Shown here piece after piece: positions 14,372-14,595 of a stretch of DNA of 14,595 bases. Where the stretch lies: the NCBI GenBank assembly GCA_938017765.1, contig CALIJH010000187.1, positions 1 to 14,595 on the forward strand. The letters run 5' to 3'. The position numbers were made by a program, and so were the translations under genes. The notes under the pieces were generated by a model that did not search any database, had not been told where the DNA came from, and saw nothing but the letters and a program-made list of their open reading frames with translations. Position 1 is the stretch's first letter; every line of letters begins with the position of its first letter. The DNA is from an uncultured Leptotrichia sp. GTDB taxonomy: Bacteria; Fusobacteriota; Fusobacteriia; Fusobacteriales; Leptotrichiaceae.

Positions 14372-14400
14372 AAAAAGCCGAATGAAAATTCGGCTTTTTT
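14372..14400 (+). terminator. Rho-independent terminator with GAAA tetraloop
   Basis: A 12-bp perfect stem (14372-14383 with 14388-14399) contains GCCGAA/TTCGGC and a GAAA loop (GNRA type), followed by a T-run. It ends the two-gene membrane protein operon. The 5' A-run means it could also work on the other strand. Confidence 0.92.
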
Positions 14401-14507
14401 AGTTTTTAAGGAATAAAAACATAATTGGATAAGTATGTAAAAAATCTTAATATAACTTGATATAAATAATCAAATTTTAAAAAATAAGATTTGTATTAAG
14501 AATTTTG
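14401..14507. other. AT-rich intergenic stretch upstream of the last promoter
   Basis: No gene is visible. It contains overlapping inverted repeats: AAATCTTA (14442-14449) with TAAGATTT (14485-14492), CTTAATA (14446-14452) with TATTAAG (14494-14500), and TTGAT/ATCAA (14457-14461, 14469-14473). They lie upstream of the -35, so they would act as DNA, not as a leader RNA, if they act at all. Confidence 0.3.
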
Positions 14508-14536
14508 TTGAAACTTTATGAAAATTATGGTAATAT
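14508..14536 (+). promoter_or_regulatory. Promoter of the next gene beyond the right edge
   Basis: TTGAAA (14508-14513) and TAATAT (14531-14536) are 17 bases apart, with TGG before the latter, giving an extended -10. The predicted leader holds two copies of TAATATAAAAT (14545-14555 and 14565-14575). It ends with AAGGGGAGTG (14578-14587) followed by AAAAAAAT at the last base, so the start codon probably spans the window edge. Confidence 0.6.
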
Positions 14537-14595
14537 TGAGTATCTAATATAAAATACAACTTTTTAATATAAAATTCAAGGGGAGTGAAAAAAAT

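Overview
This window is AT-rich, with homopurine-rich coding strands, strong AAGGAGG-type ribosome binding sites, frequent AAA/AGA codons and a Gram-negative-style exported protein. The overall protein character suggests a member of the Fusobacteriota, most likely Leptotrichiaceae (Leptotrichia-like). No rRNA, tRNA, insertion sequence or CRISPR array is visible, so this assignment is an inference from composition and gene style.

Region 1 (1-3316, minus strand) is the accessory part. It is a tightly overlapping three-gene operon: a GHKL-type ATPase of about 639 aa, a 287-aa protein of unknown family, and the N-terminal 183 aa of a DUF6339-like protein that runs off the left edge. All junctions overlap (17 nt and 1 nt), each ribosome site lies inside the upstream gene, and a good sigma70-like promoter stands in front of the ATPase. 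The arrangement looks like a multi-subunit anti-phage or DNA-processing system that may continue beyond base 1.

Region 2 (3472-8902, plus strand) is mostly housekeeping: a site-2-protease-like M50 metalloprotease, an exported TPR-like protein, a YigZ/IMPACT-family protein (TTG start), the ribosome-assembly GTPase Der, an AI-2E-family membrane protein, and a MarR-family regulator with its own promoter and a candidate operator. A strong convergent terminator follows at 9041-9087.

Region 3 (9087-12634, minus strand) reads DUF969 - DUF979 - pcp - gamma-glutamylcyclotransferase-like - sugar O-acetyltransferase. Pcp releases 5-oxoproline from peptide N-termini, cyclotransferase-family enzymes release it from gamma-glutamyl compounds, and the DUF969/DUF979 pair looks like a two-part permease. 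The first four genes therefore make sense as a 5-oxoproline (pyroglutamate) module. The 198-base spacer between DUF979 and pcp carries degenerate repeats and a gene-remnant-like open frame.

Region 4 (12741-14595, plus strand) holds a divergent promoter and a two-gene operon of membrane proteins of unknown function. It closes with a GAAA-loop terminator. The last 195 bases are a promoter and leader for a gene that starts at or just beyond the right edge.
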